Assembly: GCF_000407165.1 (NCBI RefSeq)
Contig: NZ_KE136479.1
Coordinates: 1,313,464-1,377,463 of the forward strand
DNA from: Enterococcus haemoperoxidus ATCC BAA-382
GTDB taxonomy: Bacteria > Bacillota > Bacilli > Lactobacillales > Enterococcaceae
DNA length: 64,000 nucleotides
Direction of reading: 5' to 3'
In this document: positions 20,213 through 30,622 of the stretch, one piece after another
How the letters are laid out: every line of letters starts with the position of its first letter
Position numbering within the stretch: the first letter of the stretch is position 1
Notes under the pieces: generated by a model
Seen by the model: only the letters and a program-made list of their open reading frames with translations
Told to the model about the DNA's origin: nothing
Databases searched by the model: none
Translations under genes and position numbers: made by a program

Positions 20213-21088
20213 CTATTTAGCTGTAATAGTATAATTCGTTTTAAAAACATCTGATGGCCCTAATTTATTGATCCCTTTTTTGTCTACTAGATTTCCAGTC
20301 GCATTTACATCATCAGCAATACCACACCAAGGCTCGATACAAACGAATGGCGCTTCTTGTGGATAAGGAGACCAAATCCCCACATAAGGCATGTCTGAGT
20401 AGCTTAAACTGATGCTATGCGGCCCTTCATCTGTTTCAATCGTAAAGGCATTTACTCCTTTAGTTTCAAAAATAATTGCGTCCTGTTTGAATAACTCTCT
20501 GCGAATGTCCAGGCTAGTATTGGTTTGACCTAATGTTTTATGTTCAAAATCCGCAAATGGACCTGCTAAAGGAATTTGGGTGCGCGATTTTTTGGGAGAA
20601 AAGCTTAAATAATAATCATTGAAACTTAACTCTTGCTCTAAAGGAACATTAAACGCAGGATGACCGCCAATTGAAAAATACATTTCACTGTTCCCAGTAT
20701 TTTCAACTTGATAATTAACCACTAAGTTATCGGCTTCTAAGGCATAAGAAAGAATCAACTCAAAGTCAAAAGGATACACTTTTTTACTATCCTTACTGCT
20801 TTTTAAGGATAATGAGACTAGCTCTGAACCATGTTCGATCACTTCAAAAAGGCTATCTCTAGCAAATCCATGCTGACTCATAGGATATGTGTGCTCTTCA
20901 TACGTGTATTGATCCTCTTTTAAACGACCAACAACTGGAAATAATACGGGTGCATGACGACCCCAAAAAGCTGGATCTCCTTGCCAAATATATTCTATAT
21001 TGTTTTTCTTTGATTTTAAGCTGACAAGTTCAGCACCATCTTCAGCGATTGTCGCGATTAGGTATTCATTTTCAATCTGTACAGTCAT
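20213..21088 (-). CDS. Aldose 1-epimerase family protein (LacX-like)
   Basis: This 291-residue protein has the galactose mutarotase fold. Characteristic segments are RHAPVLFPVVGRL near 45, SQHGFARDSLFEV near 71, GGHPAFNVP near 141 (His) and EPWCGIADD near 261 (Glu), the last two holding the usual catalytic His and Glu. It belongs to the LacX/YihR-like branch, which acts on unidentified sugars or sugar phosphates. The start is the ATG at 21088, eight bases from AGGAGG; the GTG two codons upstream is too close. It follows codY after 12 bp and is probably co-transcribed. Confidence 0.87.
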   Translation of the reverse strand: MTVQIENEYLIATIAEDGAELVSLKSKKNNIEYIWQGDPAFWGRHAPVLFPVVGRLKEDQYTYEEHTYPMSQHGFARDSLFEVIEHGSELVSLSLKSSKDSKKVYPFDFELILSYALEADNLVVNYQVENTGNSEMYFSIGGHPAFNVPLEQELSFNDYYLSFSPKKSRTQIPLAGPFADFEHKTLGQTNTSLDIRRELFKQDAIIFETKGVNAFTIETDEGPHSISLSYSDMPYVGIWSPYPQEAPFVCIEPWCGIADDVNATGNLVDKKGINKLGPSDVFKTNYTITAK

Positions 21089-21100
21089 ACTCACTGCCTC

Positions 21101-21892
21101 CTACTTGTTATCTTTTTCCAATTCTTTGATAAATTGTTTATTTAAAACTTTCAGATAAGTTCCCTTCATTCCTAACGATCTCGACTCAATGATTCCAGCA
21201 GATTCTAATTTTCTCAGAGCATTCACAATTACTGATCGAGTAATTCCAATTTCATCAGCAATACTTGAAGCAGTCAATCTACCTTCTTCACCATCTAATG
21301 CTTTAAATATCGCTTGAACCGCTTTTAGTTCGCTGTAAGATAACGTGTTGATTGCCATCTGCACTGCTGTTGCGCTACGAACGTTTGCTTCAATGTTGCG
21401 TGATTGTTGGTAAAGTATCTGCATACCAACAACCGTAGCACTATATTCAGCCAAAACTAAATCGTCTTCATCGAATGATTGTTCTACTCTAGCTAAAATA
21501 ATTGTTCCTAAACGTTCGCCGGCACCAAACATTGGTACGATCGTTGTTAGACCAAAAGGGTATTTTTCACGTAGTTCAACAGGAAATGCCGTTAAATCAC
21601 TAGTGATTGAAATATTTGCTTCTGTTTTGATCAGATTGTCAGCAGCATCTGTATAGCTTTGCGGAAATCGTTTCTCTTCAAACATGTGTTTTACACGTGC
21701 ATTATTAACATCTAGTTTTTCGTTATACCCTAACAAAACCCCTTCATTACTAATGATGTATGCATTGCTATCTAAAACATCACCTAAAATTACGGCCATT
21801 TTGTCATAAGGTAATTCGGCCTTTTGATCAAAAGTATTTTTCTGTTGTAAAAGTTTATTGATTTGACGGGTTTTTTCTAATAAAGTAGTCAT
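21101..21892 (-). CDS. codY: Global transcriptional regulator CodY
   Basis: The 263-residue repressor senses branched-chain amino acids and GTP and controls nitrogen metabolism and other stationary-phase genes. The N-terminal GAF domain spans about 1-155 and the winged helix-turn-helix at about 200-245 contains the invariant ASSIADEIGITRSVIVNALR-type helix. The start is ATG 21892 after AGGAGG; the open frame runs 24 codons further upstream but lacks support. It is the last core gene of xerC-hslV-hslU-codY. Confidence 0.96.
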   Translation of the reverse strand: MTTLLEKTRQINKLLQQKNTFDQKAELPYDKMAVILGDVLDSNAYIISNEGVLLGYNEKLDVNNARVKHMFEEKRFPQSYTDAADNLIKTEANISITSDLTAFPVELREKYPFGLTTIVPMFGAGERLGTIILARVEQSFDEDDLVLAEYSATVVGMQILYQQSRNIEANVRSATAVQMAINTLSYSELKAVQAIFKALDGEEGRLTASSIADEIGITRSVIVNALRKLESAGIIESRSLGMKGTYLKVLNKQFIKELEKDNK

Positions 21893-21898
21893 TTTTAC

Positions 21899-21920
21899 TC
21901 CTCCTAATTTAAAAGCTGAA
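21899..21920 (-). repeat. 22-nt Shine-Dalgarno leader element, copy 1 (codY)
   Basis: On the minus strand TTCAGCTTTTAAATTAGGAGGA precedes codY. It differs at one base from the copy before hslV (23984-24005). Upstream, GCTGA pairs with TCAGC to form a possible hairpin. Confidence 0.6.
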
Positions 21921-22008
21921 AGAATGTGTGTCATCAGCGTTGCGCTGTACATTTTAATTTTCAAAACAAAAAGCTAAAAGAACTCCTTCAACCTTACATA
22001 GAGATATC

Positions 22009-23412
22009 CTAAAGAATGTAACGGCTTAAATCTTCATTTTGAACAATACTGTTCAGTTTTTCATTCACATACGCTTCTGTAATTGTAATCTCACCCATTT
22101 GCATATCTGGTGCTTCAAATAATAGATCTTCCAACAAACGTTCCAAAATCGTATGCAAGCGACGAGCACCGATATTATCGGTGTCGCGATTAACGTTAAA
22201 CGCGATATTCGCAATTCGTTCAATTGCTTCTTTCGTGAATATAACTGTGACATTTTCAGTGCCAATTAAAGCAATATATTGTTTGATCAAGGCATTATTG
22301 GGCTCAGTTAAGATTCGGACAAAATCCTCAGCGGTTAAATCATCTAACTCAACACGAATTGGGAAACGACCTTGTAATTCAGGAATCAAATCGCTTGGTT
22401 TAGACAAATGGAACGCGCCAGATGCGATAAATAAAATATGATCAGTTTGAATTGAGCCGTATTTTGTATTGACTTGTGAACCTTCAACAATTGGCAAAAT
22501 GTCACGTTGTACTCCTTCTCTGGACACTTCACCTGAGTTTTGCTGGCTTTTCGATGTAATTTTATCAAATTCATCAATGAAAATAATTCCACTACTCTCT
22601 GCTAAGCGAATTGCTTCACTATGAATGTCTGCATCTTTAACGATTTTAGCGGATTCTTCTTTTACTAATAATTCTTGGGCTTCTTTAACAGTAACTGTAC
22701 GTTCAACTTTTTTCTTGGGGGATAAAGCTCCTAATGTTTCATTTAAATCGATGCCCATTTGTTCCATCCCATTATTCATAGCAGGCATTGTCTTTTTAGG
22801 TTCATCTATTTCAATCGTTACTTCCCGATTGTTTAGCAATCCTTTTTCTAATTGTTCAAGAATCGTTTTGCGATTCACTTTGATTTCCTCAGTTACTTCT
22901 TCTTGTGTTTCTTGAGGTTGTTGTGCACTATTAAACATTTGCATCATTTGTTCAAATTGATTATTGGACGTTTGCTTTTGTTCTTTTTTAATTCCTGGTA
23001 CAAGAACTTTTACTAAACGGTTGTTCGCTTTTTTTAGAGCTTGAGAATATACTCTGCTATATTGTTGTTTTTCTACAATTTGAATCGCGTTTTCAACTAA
23101 ATCACGAACCATCGATTCTACATCTCGACCAACGTACCCAACTTCGGTAAATTTAGTTGCTTCTACTTTGATAAAAGGCGCATTGACGATTTTTGCTAGA
23201 CGTCTAGCAATTTCTGTTTTCCCAACTCCTGTTGGTCCGATCATCAACATATTTTTTGGTGTTACATCTTGCTGCATTTTCTCTTCGAGTTGTAAACGGC
23301 GATATCTATTTCTTAACGCCACAGCAACTGATTTTTTAGCAGTTTCTTGTCCGATGATATATTCATCTAATTCTTTGACGATTTCTCTTGGTGTTTTGTT
23401 TAATTCATTCAT
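22009..23412 (-). CDS. hslU: ATP-dependent protease ATPase subunit HslU (ClpY)
   Basis: The 467-residue AAA+ unfoldase feeds substrates to HslV. Walker A GPTGVGKT is at 59-66, Walker B with its IFIDEFDKI segment follows the variable intermediate domain (about 110-245, Gln- and Glu-rich here), and the C-terminal tail ends LSRYIL, the hydrophobic tail that docks into HslV. The pore motif GYVGRD is present. It starts 16 bp after hslV. Confidence 0.97.
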   Translation of the reverse strand: MNELNKTPREIVKELDEYIIGQETAKKSVAVALRNRYRRLQLEEKMQQDVTPKNMLMIGPTGVGKTEIARRLAKIVNAPFIKVEATKFTEVGYVGRDVESMVRDLVENAIQIVEKQQYSRVYSQALKKANNRLVKVLVPGIKKEQKQTSNNQFEQMMQMFNSAQQPQETQEEVTEEIKVNRKTILEQLEKGLLNNREVTIEIDEPKKTMPAMNNGMEQMGIDLNETLGALSPKKKVERTVTVKEAQELLVKEESAKIVKDADIHSEAIRLAESSGIIFIDEFDKITSKSQQNSGEVSREGVQRDILPIVEGSQVNTKYGSIQTDHILFIASGAFHLSKPSDLIPELQGRFPIRVELDDLTAEDFVRILTEPNNALIKQYIALIGTENVTVIFTKEAIERIANIAFNVNRDTDNIGARRLHTILERLLEDLLFEAPDMQMGEITITEAYVNEKLNSIVQNEDLSRYIL

Positions 23413-23428
23413 GGTCGTTGTCCCCCAT

Positions 23429-23977
23429 TTATAATTCTTCTACAATAATATTGTGATTTGTAAAGACACAGATATCAGCTGCGATAGTCAACGCATTTTT
23501 AGCAATTTCCTTAGCAGACATATCTTTGTCGCCATAGTGTTTCATGGCACGAGCCGCAGATAATGCAAAGTTACCACCAGAACCGATTGCTAGGATACCG
23601 TCGTCTGGTGTAATTACTTCACCAGTACCTGAGACAAGCAGCATTTCTTTATCATTCATGACGATCAACATAGCTTCTAATTTTTGCATAGATTGCTGAG
23701 TACGCCATTCTTGTGCTAACTCAACTGCAGCACGAGTTAAATTACCATTGTATTCGTTTAATTTTCCTTCAAATTTCTCTTCTAGTGTAAAAGCATCTGC
23801 TACACTTCCTGCAAATCCAACAACCACTTCGTCATTATAGATTCTACGGACTTTTTTAGCAGTACCTTTCATAACAACGGATTCACCCATTGTTACTTGG
23901 CCGTCACCAGCCATTGCAAATTTTCCATCTTTTTCAACAGCACAAATCGTTGTTGAATGAAATTGTGATTCAACCAT
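23429..23977 (-). CDS. hslV: ATP-dependent protease peptidase subunit HslV (ClpQ)
   Basis: This 182-residue proteasome-like peptidase forms the proteolytic chamber of HslVU. The conserved run TTICAV, then [21 protein letters not shown] and [15 protein letters not shown] identify it. The start is ATG 23977 after AGGAGG. Eight residues precede the Thr-Thr pair, so exposure of an N-terminal Thr nucleophile would need removal of a propeptide rather than only Met. The frame is open 31 codons upstream, from an ATG at 24070 preceded by GGGGGAAAG; I regard that part as leader. Confidence 0.95.
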   Translation of the reverse strand: MVESQFHSTTICAVEKDGKFAMAGDGQVTMGESVVMKGTAKKVRRIYNDEVVVGFAGSVADAFTLEEKFEGKLNEYNGNLTRAAVELAQEWRTQQSMQKLEAMLIVMNDKEMLLVSGTGEVITPDDGILAIGSGGNFALSAARAMKHYGDKDMSAKEIAKNALTIAADICVFTNHNIIVEEL

Positions 23978-23983
23978 TATAGT

Positions 23984-24005
23984 TCCTCCTAATTTAAAAG
24001 CAGAA
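23984..24005 (-). repeat. 22-nt Shine-Dalgarno leader element, copy 2 (hslV)
   Basis: On the minus strand TTCTGCTTTTAAATTAGGAGGA precedes hslV, one mismatch from the codY copy. A partial third relative ending CCAGCTTTTAA lies near 24113-24123 in the 226-bp gap after xerC. Confidence 0.6.
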
Positions 24006-24203
24006 CGAGTTCGTTTAGCCTCGACTGGAAAATAGAAAAAAATACCTGAGATACTTTTTGTCTCATTCATTTTTATCTTTCCCCCGAGAAACTAGCTCGT
24101 GAAGCTTGATAATGTTAAAAGCTGGACTGGATCGTTCAGCTCTGAATTGATGAGATCTAAAAGGCGTAGTGATAGCCCGTTAAGCTAGTCAAAATTCTAC
24201 TCG

Positions 24204-25103
24204 TTATGCACGAGGATGAAATGTTCGATAATTTTTTTGTAAGCTTTCTTTTGTTACATGGGCATAAATCTGAGTAGTGGATAAATCAGAATGACCTAGT
24301 AGTTCTTGTACGGTCCGCATATCGGCGCCGTTGTTCAATAGATGCGTCGCAAATGTATGACGCAACATATGAGGGTGAATATCACTATTTAATGTGCTTT
24401 TTTTGATAAGCTGATTCAAAACGTATTCGATACCTGTTGGGGTAATTTGTTTCCCGTGATGGTTAACAAAGACAAAAGCATGTTCTTGATGGTATTTTTC
24501 CATTAAAACAGCCCGCCCATTTTCTAAATATTCCTTTAATGCATCTTGAGCAAAAGAACCAAAAGGCACATATCGATCTTTGTTTCCTTTCCCGTGAATC
24601 AATAACACATTTGCAGAGAAATCAATTGCCTGCAAGGTTAAGTTTGTGCATTCACTTACTCGAATACCTGTACCATATAGAATTTCTAATAACGCTTGAT
24701 TTCTTAACTCTAAAGGCTTGGATCCTTTAGCACTTTCGAATAAAGCATCCATCTCCTTTGCATAGAAAAAACGAGGAAGTCGTAATTGTTTTTTCTTCAT
24801 GTGGACATATGAGAAAGGATTTTCTTTAATGACTTCATTTTTTAGTAAGAATTGATAGAAAGAACGCAAACTTGCAATTTTTCTACTAATAGAATTCCGA
24901 CTATATTGTTTATCATAGAGAAAACTTAGATAAGTGCGGATATCCAAATGATCGACACTTAAATAATCAGCTTCGCCTGAATCCTTTAAGAATTTAAAAA
25001 AATTGAGCATATCTTCTTCATAAGCAATTTTGGTTTTTTCAGAATAGCCACGTTCAACGATCAAATAGTTTAAAAATAGCTCTGACCAATTTTTCTCCTG
25101 CAT
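24204..25103 (-). CDS. xerC: Tyrosine recombinase XerC
   Basis: The 299-residue recombinase resolves chromosome dimers at dif sites. The catalytic set is complete: Arg148 (GTGIRVSE), Lys172, His245 and Arg248 (HMLRHTF), His271 and Tyr280. The N-terminal SAM-like core-binding domain spans about 1-90. Its position ahead of hslV, hslU and codY is the conserved firmicute arrangement and supports XerC over XerD. Confidence 0.95.
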   Translation of the reverse strand: MQEKNWSELFLNYLIVERGYSEKTKIAYEEDMLNFFKFLKDSGEADYLSVDHLDIRTYLSFLYDKQYSRNSISRKIASLRSFYQFLLKNEVIKENPFSYVHMKKKQLRLPRFFYAKEMDALFESAKGSKPLELRNQALLEILYGTGIRVSECTNLTLQAIDFSANVLLIHGKGNKDRYVPFGSFAQDALKEYLENGRAVLMEKYHQEHAFVFVNHHGKQITPTGIEYVLNQLIKKSTLNSDIHPHMLRHTFATHLLNNGADMRTVQELLGHSDLSTTQIYAHVTKESLQKNYRTFHPRA

Positions 25104-25282
25104 AGACCTTCCTCCATTAAATTACACAGTAACTTTAGCATAACCATTTTGAAAAAACAAACGAATTGTCAGAATTTAATCAATATTTTCAAATTTGGTA
25201 ACAATTTATTCATATTTAACTTTAAATGCTCATAAATTATAAGCGTAATTTAATCTATCGTTCGCTGAGTTTAGATAAATCA

Positions 25283-25323
25283 AAAAGACCAAAACAAATA
25301 GTTCAATCTGTTTTGGTCTTTTG
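25283..25323 (-). terminator. Terminator after trmFO
   Basis: A 13-14 bp stem (AAAAGACCAAAACA against TGTTTTGGTCTTTT) just past the trmFO stop. Confidence 0.85.
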
Positions 25324-25324
25324 A

Positions 25325-26650
25325 TTATTTAGGTTGTTCTACAAGATTTAGATCTTGTGTTACGTTAGCTAATGTCGTCAACGCTCTATCCGCGATTGCT
25401 TCATAGCGTTCTTTTTTGTCTCGGATTCTTTCAGGTAATTCAGGGAATAAACCAAAGTTAGCATTCATCGGTTGGAAATGTTTCCCTTCGGCATGGGTAA
25501 TGTAATAGGCCATGCTTCCTAACGTTGTTTCTCTTGGGAAAACGACAGGTTCTTCTCCTTTAGCCAAACGAGCTGCGTTTATGCCTGCCAATAAACCACT
25601 AGCCGCACTCTCCACATAGCCTTCAACACCTGTCATTTGACCAGCAAAGAATAAGTTTTCTCTTTTTTGAGATTGATACGTTGGTTTTAATAGTTCTGGC
25701 GAGTTCATGAAACTGTTACGATGCATCACTCCATAGCGGACAAATTCAGCATTTTCTAAACCAGGAATCATTTGGAAAACACGCTTTTGTTCGCCCCATT
25801 TTAGATGTGTTTGGAACCCTACAAGATTATATAATGAAGCTGCTGCGTTATCTTGACGTAATTGGATAACAGCATATGGTCGTTTGCCTGTCTTGGGATC
25901 TTCTAACCCAACTGGTTTTAGAGGACCAAATAACATAGTTTTAATACCACGTTTAGCCATTACTTCAATTGGCATACACCCTTCAAAGAATTTCTCTTTT
26001 TCAAACGATTTTAAAGGTGCAACTTCAGCAGAAATCAACGCTTCATAAAATGCTTTGAACTCTTCTTCTGTCATTGGACAATTTAAGTACGCCGCTTCCC
26101 CTTTGTTGTACCGAGATTTCAAATAAACCTTATCCATATTGATCGTCGCTTTGTCAACGATTGGGGCCGCTGCATCATAGAAATAAAAACCGTCTGAGCC
26201 GTTAAACTCTTTAATTTGTTCTGCTAACGATTCTGAAGTTAGTGGACCTGTTGCAATAATCACGATGCCTTTGGGAATAGCAGTGATTTCTTCATTTTTT
26301 ACTGTAATCAACGGATGATTTTTTATTTTATCTGTGATTTCTAGTGAAAAAGTGTCTCGATCAACGGCTAAAGCTCCGCCTGCTGGCACAGCAGTTTTAT
26401 CTGCGCTGTTGATAATGATTGAATCCAAACGACGCATTTCTTCTTTTAACACACCGACAGCGTTTGTTAAGTTATTACCTCTTAATGAATTAGAACAAAC
26501 CAATTCAGCAAAATTTTCAGTTTGATGTGCTGGAGTATTTTTCACTGGACGCATTTCATAAAGTGTTACCGGAACACCTGCTTGAGCAACTTGCCAAGCA
26601 GCTTCACTTCCGGCTAAACCTGCGCCGATTACTGTTACAGAAGTAGTCAT
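25325..26650 (-). CDS. trmFO: Methylenetetrahydrofolate-tRNA (uracil-5-)-methyltransferase TrmFO
   Basis: The 441-residue flavoenzyme makes 5-methyluridine at position 54 of tRNA using methylenetetrahydrofolate. The N-terminal FAD motif reads [13 protein letters not shown], followed by the TrmFO signatures [11 protein letters not shown] and [13 protein letters not shown], and a C-terminal [16 protein letters not shown] segment. It follows topA with a terminator between, matching the topA-trmFO-xerC order of firmicutes. Confidence 0.96.
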   Translation of the reverse strand: MTTSVTVIGAGLAGSEAAWQVAQAGVPVTLYEMRPVKNTPAHQTENFAELVCSNSLRGNNLTNAVGVLKEEMRRLDSIIINSADKTAVPAGGALAVDRDTFSLEITDKIKNHPLITVKNEEITAIPKGIVIIATGPLTSESLAEQIKEFNGSDGFYFYDAAAPIVDKATINMDKVYLKSRYNKGEAAYLNCPMTEEEFKAFYEALISAEVAPLKSFEKEKFFEGCMPIEVMAKRGIKTMLFGPLKPVGLEDPKTGKRPYAVIQLRQDNAAASLYNLVGFQTHLKWGEQKRVFQMIPGLENAEFVRYGVMHRNSFMNSPELLKPTYQSQKRENLFFAGQMTGVEGYVESAASGLLAGINAARLAKGEEPVVFPRETTLGSMAYYITHAEGKHFQPMNANFGLFPELPERIRDKKERYEAIADRALTTLANVTQDLNLVEQPK

Positions 26651-26667
26651 ATATTTCCTCTTTTCTT

Positions 26668-26701
26668 CAAAAAACCAACGGTGTTTTCCGCTGGCTTTTA
26701 A
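26668..26701 (-). terminator. Terminator between topA and trmFO
   Basis: On the minus strand AGCCAGCGG pairs (with G-U) with CCGTTGGTT, followed by T6. Confidence 0.75.
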
Positions 26702-26706
26702 ATGTC

Positions 26707-28785
26707 TTATTTTTGAACGTTCTCTTCATAATCGCCATTGATACAAACAACTTGTTTGCCGCCTTTAACTTTTTTCTCAACAAGATATTGACCACATTTT
26801 GGACACGGACGTCCGATTGGTTTATCCCAAGAAGTAAAGTCACAATCTGGATAGCGACTGCAACCGTAGAATAATCGATTTTTTTTAGATTTTCTTTCAA
26901 TCACTTGTCCTTCATTACAAACCGGACAAGTAACGCCGATTTCTTTGACGATTGCTTTAGTATTACGACATTCCGGGAAGTTACTGCAAGCATAAAACTT
27001 ACCGTATCGTCCTAGTTTGATCACCATTGGATGACCACAAAGATCACAATCAAAGCCCGCAGGTTCATCTTTGATCTGGATTTTTTCGATTTTTTCTTCA
27101 GCATTTGTCAGCTCTTTTTCAAATGGTCGGTAGAAACGATCAACGACTTCTACCCATTTTTCCTTACCAACGCCGATCTTATCTAGATCCCCTTCCATTG
27201 AAGCTGTGAAGTGAACATCAACAATTTGTGGAAAGAATTCAACGATCAATGAATTGACGATTTCTCCCAACTCAGTTGGTTCAAAGCGTTTATTTGTTAG
27301 TTTAACATAATAACGTCTTTGGATTGTTTCTAAAGTTGGTGCATAAGTTGATGGACGTCCGACACCATTTTCTTCTAAAGCACGGATCAATGTTGCTTCA
27401 CTAAATCTTGCAGGTGGTTGTGTAAAATGCTGTTTTGGTTCGATATCTAGTGCATTTACTTTATCACCTTCGGCTAGATCAGGCAAAATATTTTCTTTAT
27501 CTTCTTTGCCATCATCACGACCTTCAACATACACTTGCATGAAACCTTTGAATTTGACTTTAGCTCCATTAGCAATGAAAATCACACCGTTTTGTTCTAG
27601 TGTTACTTTCATTGTATCCAAAACAGCAGGTGTCATTTGACTGGCAACCAAACGAGACCAAATCAATGTGTAAAGTTTTAACTGATCTTTATCTAAGTAT
27701 TGTTTGATTTCATTTGGCGCACGCATTACGCTAGAAGGACGAATTGCTTCGTGTGCATCTTGAGCACCTTGAGCATTTTTGACTTTACGCCCGCCATGAG
27801 CAGAAAACTCACTGCCGTAGGTTTTTTCAATATATTCTGCTACTTCTGCTTTAGCTGAATCAGCTATTCTAGTAGAATCTGTACGCATATAGGTAATCAA
27901 CCCCACAGTACCTTGTTTACCTAAAGCGATTCCTTCATATAATTGTTGCGCAACCATCATGGTTTTACGTGTTCTGAAGTTTAACTTTCTAGCGGCTTCT
28001 TGTTGTAAGCTACTAGTCGTAAAAGGTAATGCTGGATTTCGTTTGCGTTCTTTTTTCTCAACTTTTGTTACATTGTATTCTTTCCCTTTAATTCGAGTGG
28101 TAACTTCTTTTACTGCTTCAGCGTTCGGTAATTTTTTCTTTTTACCATCTAGTCCCCAGAAGTTAGCTTTAAATTTTTTCTTGGCTTTCTGAAAATTACC
28201 ATCAATGCTCCAATATTCTTCGGGAATAAATTTACGAATGTCATTTTCACGATCGATGATAATCTTTAGTGCTACTGATTGTACTCGACCAGCACTCAAG
28301 CCTTTCTTCACTTTACGCCAAAGAATTGGACTTAGTGAATAACCCACTAAACGGTCTAGAATACGGCGTGCTTGTTGTGCATCTACCAAGTCTAAGTTAA
28401 TCGTGCGAGGTTCTTTAAACGCAGCTTTTACCGCTTCTTTCGTAATTTCATTAAAAACAACACGGTTTTTATCATTTAAATCCAAGCCAAGAAGGAAAGA
28501 CAAATGCCAAGCAATGGCCTCTCCTTCTCGGTCCGGATCGGCTGCGAGATAAACTTTTTCAGCTTTTTTAGCAGCAGCTTTTAAACTTTTAATAACATCG
28601 CCTTTACCTCGGATCGAGATATAGTGCGGCTCATAATTATTTTCAGTATCAACTCCCATTTTACTTTTGGGTAAATCACGTATATGCCCAACACTGGCAA
28701 CAACCTTATAGTTTTTTCCTAAATATTTTTCAATTGTTTTGGCTTTAGCTGGTGATTCTACAATAACTAGATATTTATACGCCAT
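26707..28785 (-). CDS. topA: DNA topoisomerase I
   Basis: The 692-residue type IA topoisomerase relaxes negative supercoils. The TOPRIM domain begins [18 protein letters not shown], the metal site is [13 protein letters not shown], and the catalytic Tyr is in [12 protein letters not shown]. The C-terminus carries three zinc-ribbon units; the first two have four Cys, but the third (CPKC...[14 protein letters not shown]) shows only three Cys and ends without the fourth. A clear promoter lies just upstream, beyond dprA. Confidence 0.96.
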   Translation of the reverse strand: MAYKYLVIVESPAKAKTIEKYLGKNYKVVASVGHIRDLPKSKMGVDTENNYEPHYISIRGKGDVIKSLKAAAKKAEKVYLAADPDREGEAIAWHLSFLLGLDLNDKNRVVFNEITKEAVKAAFKEPRTINLDLVDAQQARRILDRLVGYSLSPILWRKVKKGLSAGRVQSVALKIIIDRENDIRKFIPEEYWSIDGNFQKAKKKFKANFWGLDGKKKKLPNAEAVKEVTTRIKGKEYNVTKVEKKERKRNPALPFTTSSLQQEAARKLNFRTRKTMMVAQQLYEGIALGKQGTVGLITYMRTDSTRIADSAKAEVAEYIEKTYGSEFSAHGGRKVKNAQGAQDAHEAIRPSSVMRAPNEIKQYLDKDQLKLYTLIWSRLVASQMTPAVLDTMKVTLEQNGVIFIANGAKVKFKGFMQVYVEGRDDGKEDKENILPDLAEGDKVNALDIEPKQHFTQPPARFSEATLIRALEENGVGRPSTYAPTLETIQRRYYVKLTNKRFEPTELGEIVNSLIVEFFPQIVDVHFTASMEGDLDKIGVGKEKWVEVVDRFYRPFEKELTNAEEKIEKIQIKDEPAGFDCDLCGHPMVIKLGRYGKFYACSNFPECRNTKAIVKEIGVTCPVCNEGQVIERKSKKNRLFYGCSRYPDCDFTSWDKPIGRPCPKCGQYLVEKKVKGGKQVVCINGDYEENVQK

Positions 28786-28864
28786 TCAACGTGTGGCTCC
28801 TTTCGGTTTTCGTGTTTCTTCTATTATATATATCAAAATGTAGAGAACTCACAAATCGTACTTC

Positions 28865-28893
28865 ATCATATCTATTCATCACAGGTTTGTCAA
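28865..28893 (-). promoter_or_regulatory. Sigma-A promoter of topA
   Basis: On the minus strand TTGACA (28888-28893), 17 bp, TATGAT (28865-28870), in the gap between dprA and topA. Confidence 0.85.
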
Positions 28894-28905
28894 GGATTGA
28901 TACAG

Positions 28906-29787
28906 TCAAATCGAAAAAAGTTGGATTTCTTCTAAGATATCTTGTGGACAAACTGTACATTTCGCTCCTTCTTGAATGAGGCCGTGACAACCATCGGATT
29001 GAGATTCAAAAACATTACCTGGTACTGCAAAAACTTCACGACCATACTCTAAAGCAGCTTGAGCTGTAATCAAAGAACCGCTTTTTCTTCTTGCTTCGAC
29101 CACACAAGTACCAAGACTCATTCCAGCAATAATCCTATTTCTCATTGGAAAATGATATTTCCTAGGTCCTGTACCATTAGGGTATTCACTGATAACTAAT
29201 TGCTCTTCCATCATTTTCCGCTGAATATGAGCGGTTTCCTTAGGATAACAATTATCGAGACCTGTTCCAATGACACCAATGGTATTTCCGCCATGTTGCA
29301 TCGTAACCTGATGACTGACACTATCTATTCCTTTGGCTAATCCGCTGACAATCGTTAAATTATTACGGATCATGGCCGGAATCAGTTGACGTACGACATT
29401 GATTCCATAAACAGAAGCATCTCTTGCACCAATAAAAGACAGACAATTTTCTTCTAAAAGCTTGATGTTTCCTTTATAAAATAATAATACAGGACAATTA
29501 TAAATTTGTTTTAAATAATAAGGATAGATTGGATCTAGAATTGTGATAAATGTGTGTGCATCCTGATATGCATTTAATTTATCTGAGTTAGTTGTCCAGT
29601 AATCCCAAGAATCTGAAAAAAATTTTTGATAGGTTGTGATTCCAGCTATCTGAATAATTTCTTGTTTAGAAAAGTCTGTAGTGTCATTATACCTCATCGA
29701 GAAGTCTAATATTTTAAGCATTCCTAAGTTCCCAATCCCGCTACAGACCGCCAGTTTAAAGAGTAATGTTCGTTGTTTTGATTCCAT
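28906..29787 (-). CDS. dprA: DNA processing protein DprA
   Basis: This 293-residue protein loads RecA on incoming single-stranded DNA during transformation. The Rossmann core shows the expected blocks: SFIGARDAS, VSGLAKGIDSVSH, GVIGTGLDNCYP, SEYPNG, FPMRNRIIAG and VVEARRKSGSLITA. The C-terminus ends at EEIQLFSI without a winged-helix domain. The start is the ATG at 29787, preceded by AGAAGG; the GTG six codons upstream overlaps that site. Full length implies the transformation function could be retained, though competence is not visible here. Confidence 0.93.
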   Translation of the reverse strand: MESKQRTLLFKLAVCSGIGNLGMLKILDFSMRYNDTTDFSKQEIIQIAGITTYQKFFSDSWDYWTTNSDKLNAYQDAHTFITILDPIYPYYLKQIYNCPVLLFYKGNIKLLEENCLSFIGARDASVYGINVVRQLIPAMIRNNLTIVSGLAKGIDSVSHQVTMQHGGNTIGVIGTGLDNCYPKETAHIQRKMMEEQLVISEYPNGTGPRKYHFPMRNRIIAGMSLGTCVVEARRKSGSLITAQAALEYGREVFAVPGNVFESQSDGCHGLIQEGAKCTVCPQDILEEIQLFSI

Positions 29788-29854
29788 AAAAAAACCTTCT
29801 TTCACAAATACTTGTTATAATAAGTATTCGCAAAAAAAAGTTTTTGTTATTTTT

Positions 29855-30622
29855 TTAATACATATCTTTAATTGGCGCAAACGTTTTTCTGTGAATCGCG
29901 CAAATTCCCTGTTTTTCTAAACCAAGTAAATGTTCTTTTGTTCCATACCCGGCATTATTTTCAAATCCGTATCCTGGATACATTTTTCCGTAGTCATCCA
30001 TCAACCGATCACGAATCACTTTCGCTACGATGCTTGCTGCAGCAATCGATATGGAGCGAGCATCGCCTTTTATAATGCTTTCTTGAGGTATATTGACATC
30101 TAATTTCATGGCATCGATCAATAAATAATCTGGGACAAAACAAAGATCTTCCAGAGCCATGCCCATGGCTAATTTTGATGCTTGATAAATATTGATTTCA
30201 TCGATTTTATCATGATCTACCATACCGATTCCAATTGAAATAGCTTGATTTTGAATTTCAGCGTACAGCTCATCTCGTTTTTTTGCAGACAACTTTTTAG
30301 AATCATTTACGCCAAGAAGTTGGAAGTTTTCAGGGAGAATGACAGCTGCCGCAACGACTGGGCCCGCTAATGGTCCACGCCCTACTTCATCGATACCAAC
30401 AATTAAACGATGCCCTTTAGAGCGGGCATCATTTTCAAACTGCTGCATTTCTTCAAATAAGGCCTGCTCTTTTTCTAAACGCTGAATTCTTCTATTCCAT
30501 TGTGCTAGAGCTTGTTGAACACCATTGCGTTGATCTATTTGCCAAGCTTTGATTCGTTCGTCATCTCTGTTATCGATAGTTGCTAATAATGCTTTTATTT
30601 GTTGAATTGACTCAGTTTTCAT
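29855..30622 (-). CDS. rnhB: Ribonuclease HII
   Basis: The 255-residue enzyme removes ribonucleotides from DNA-RNA hybrids. The catalytic core begins GIDEVGRGPLAGPV (Asp, Glu) near 77, with a further Asp in LIDAMKL and in the later segment VAKVIRDRLMDDY. An N-terminal helical extension of about 70 residues is usual in firmicutes. The start overlaps the end of rbgA by 11 bp, indicating coupling. Confidence 0.95.
   Translation of the reverse strand: MKTESIQQIKALLATIDNRDDERIKAWQIDQRNGVQQALAQWNRRIQRLEKEQALFEEMQQFENDARSKGHRLIVGIDEVGRGPLAGPVVAAAVILPENFQLLGVNDSKKLSAKKRDELYAEIQNQAISIGIGMVDHDKIDEINIYQASKLAMGMALEDLCFVPDYLLIDAMKLDVNIPQESIIKGDARSISIAAASIVAKVIRDRLMDDYGKMYPGYGFENNAGYGTKEHLLGLEKQGICAIHRKTFAPIKDMY

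Noticed and set aside
24204-25103. XerC as a mobile-element integrase
   Set aside because: It has the housekeeping length and lies in the conserved xerC-hslV-hslU-codY order, with no attachment repeats nearby.
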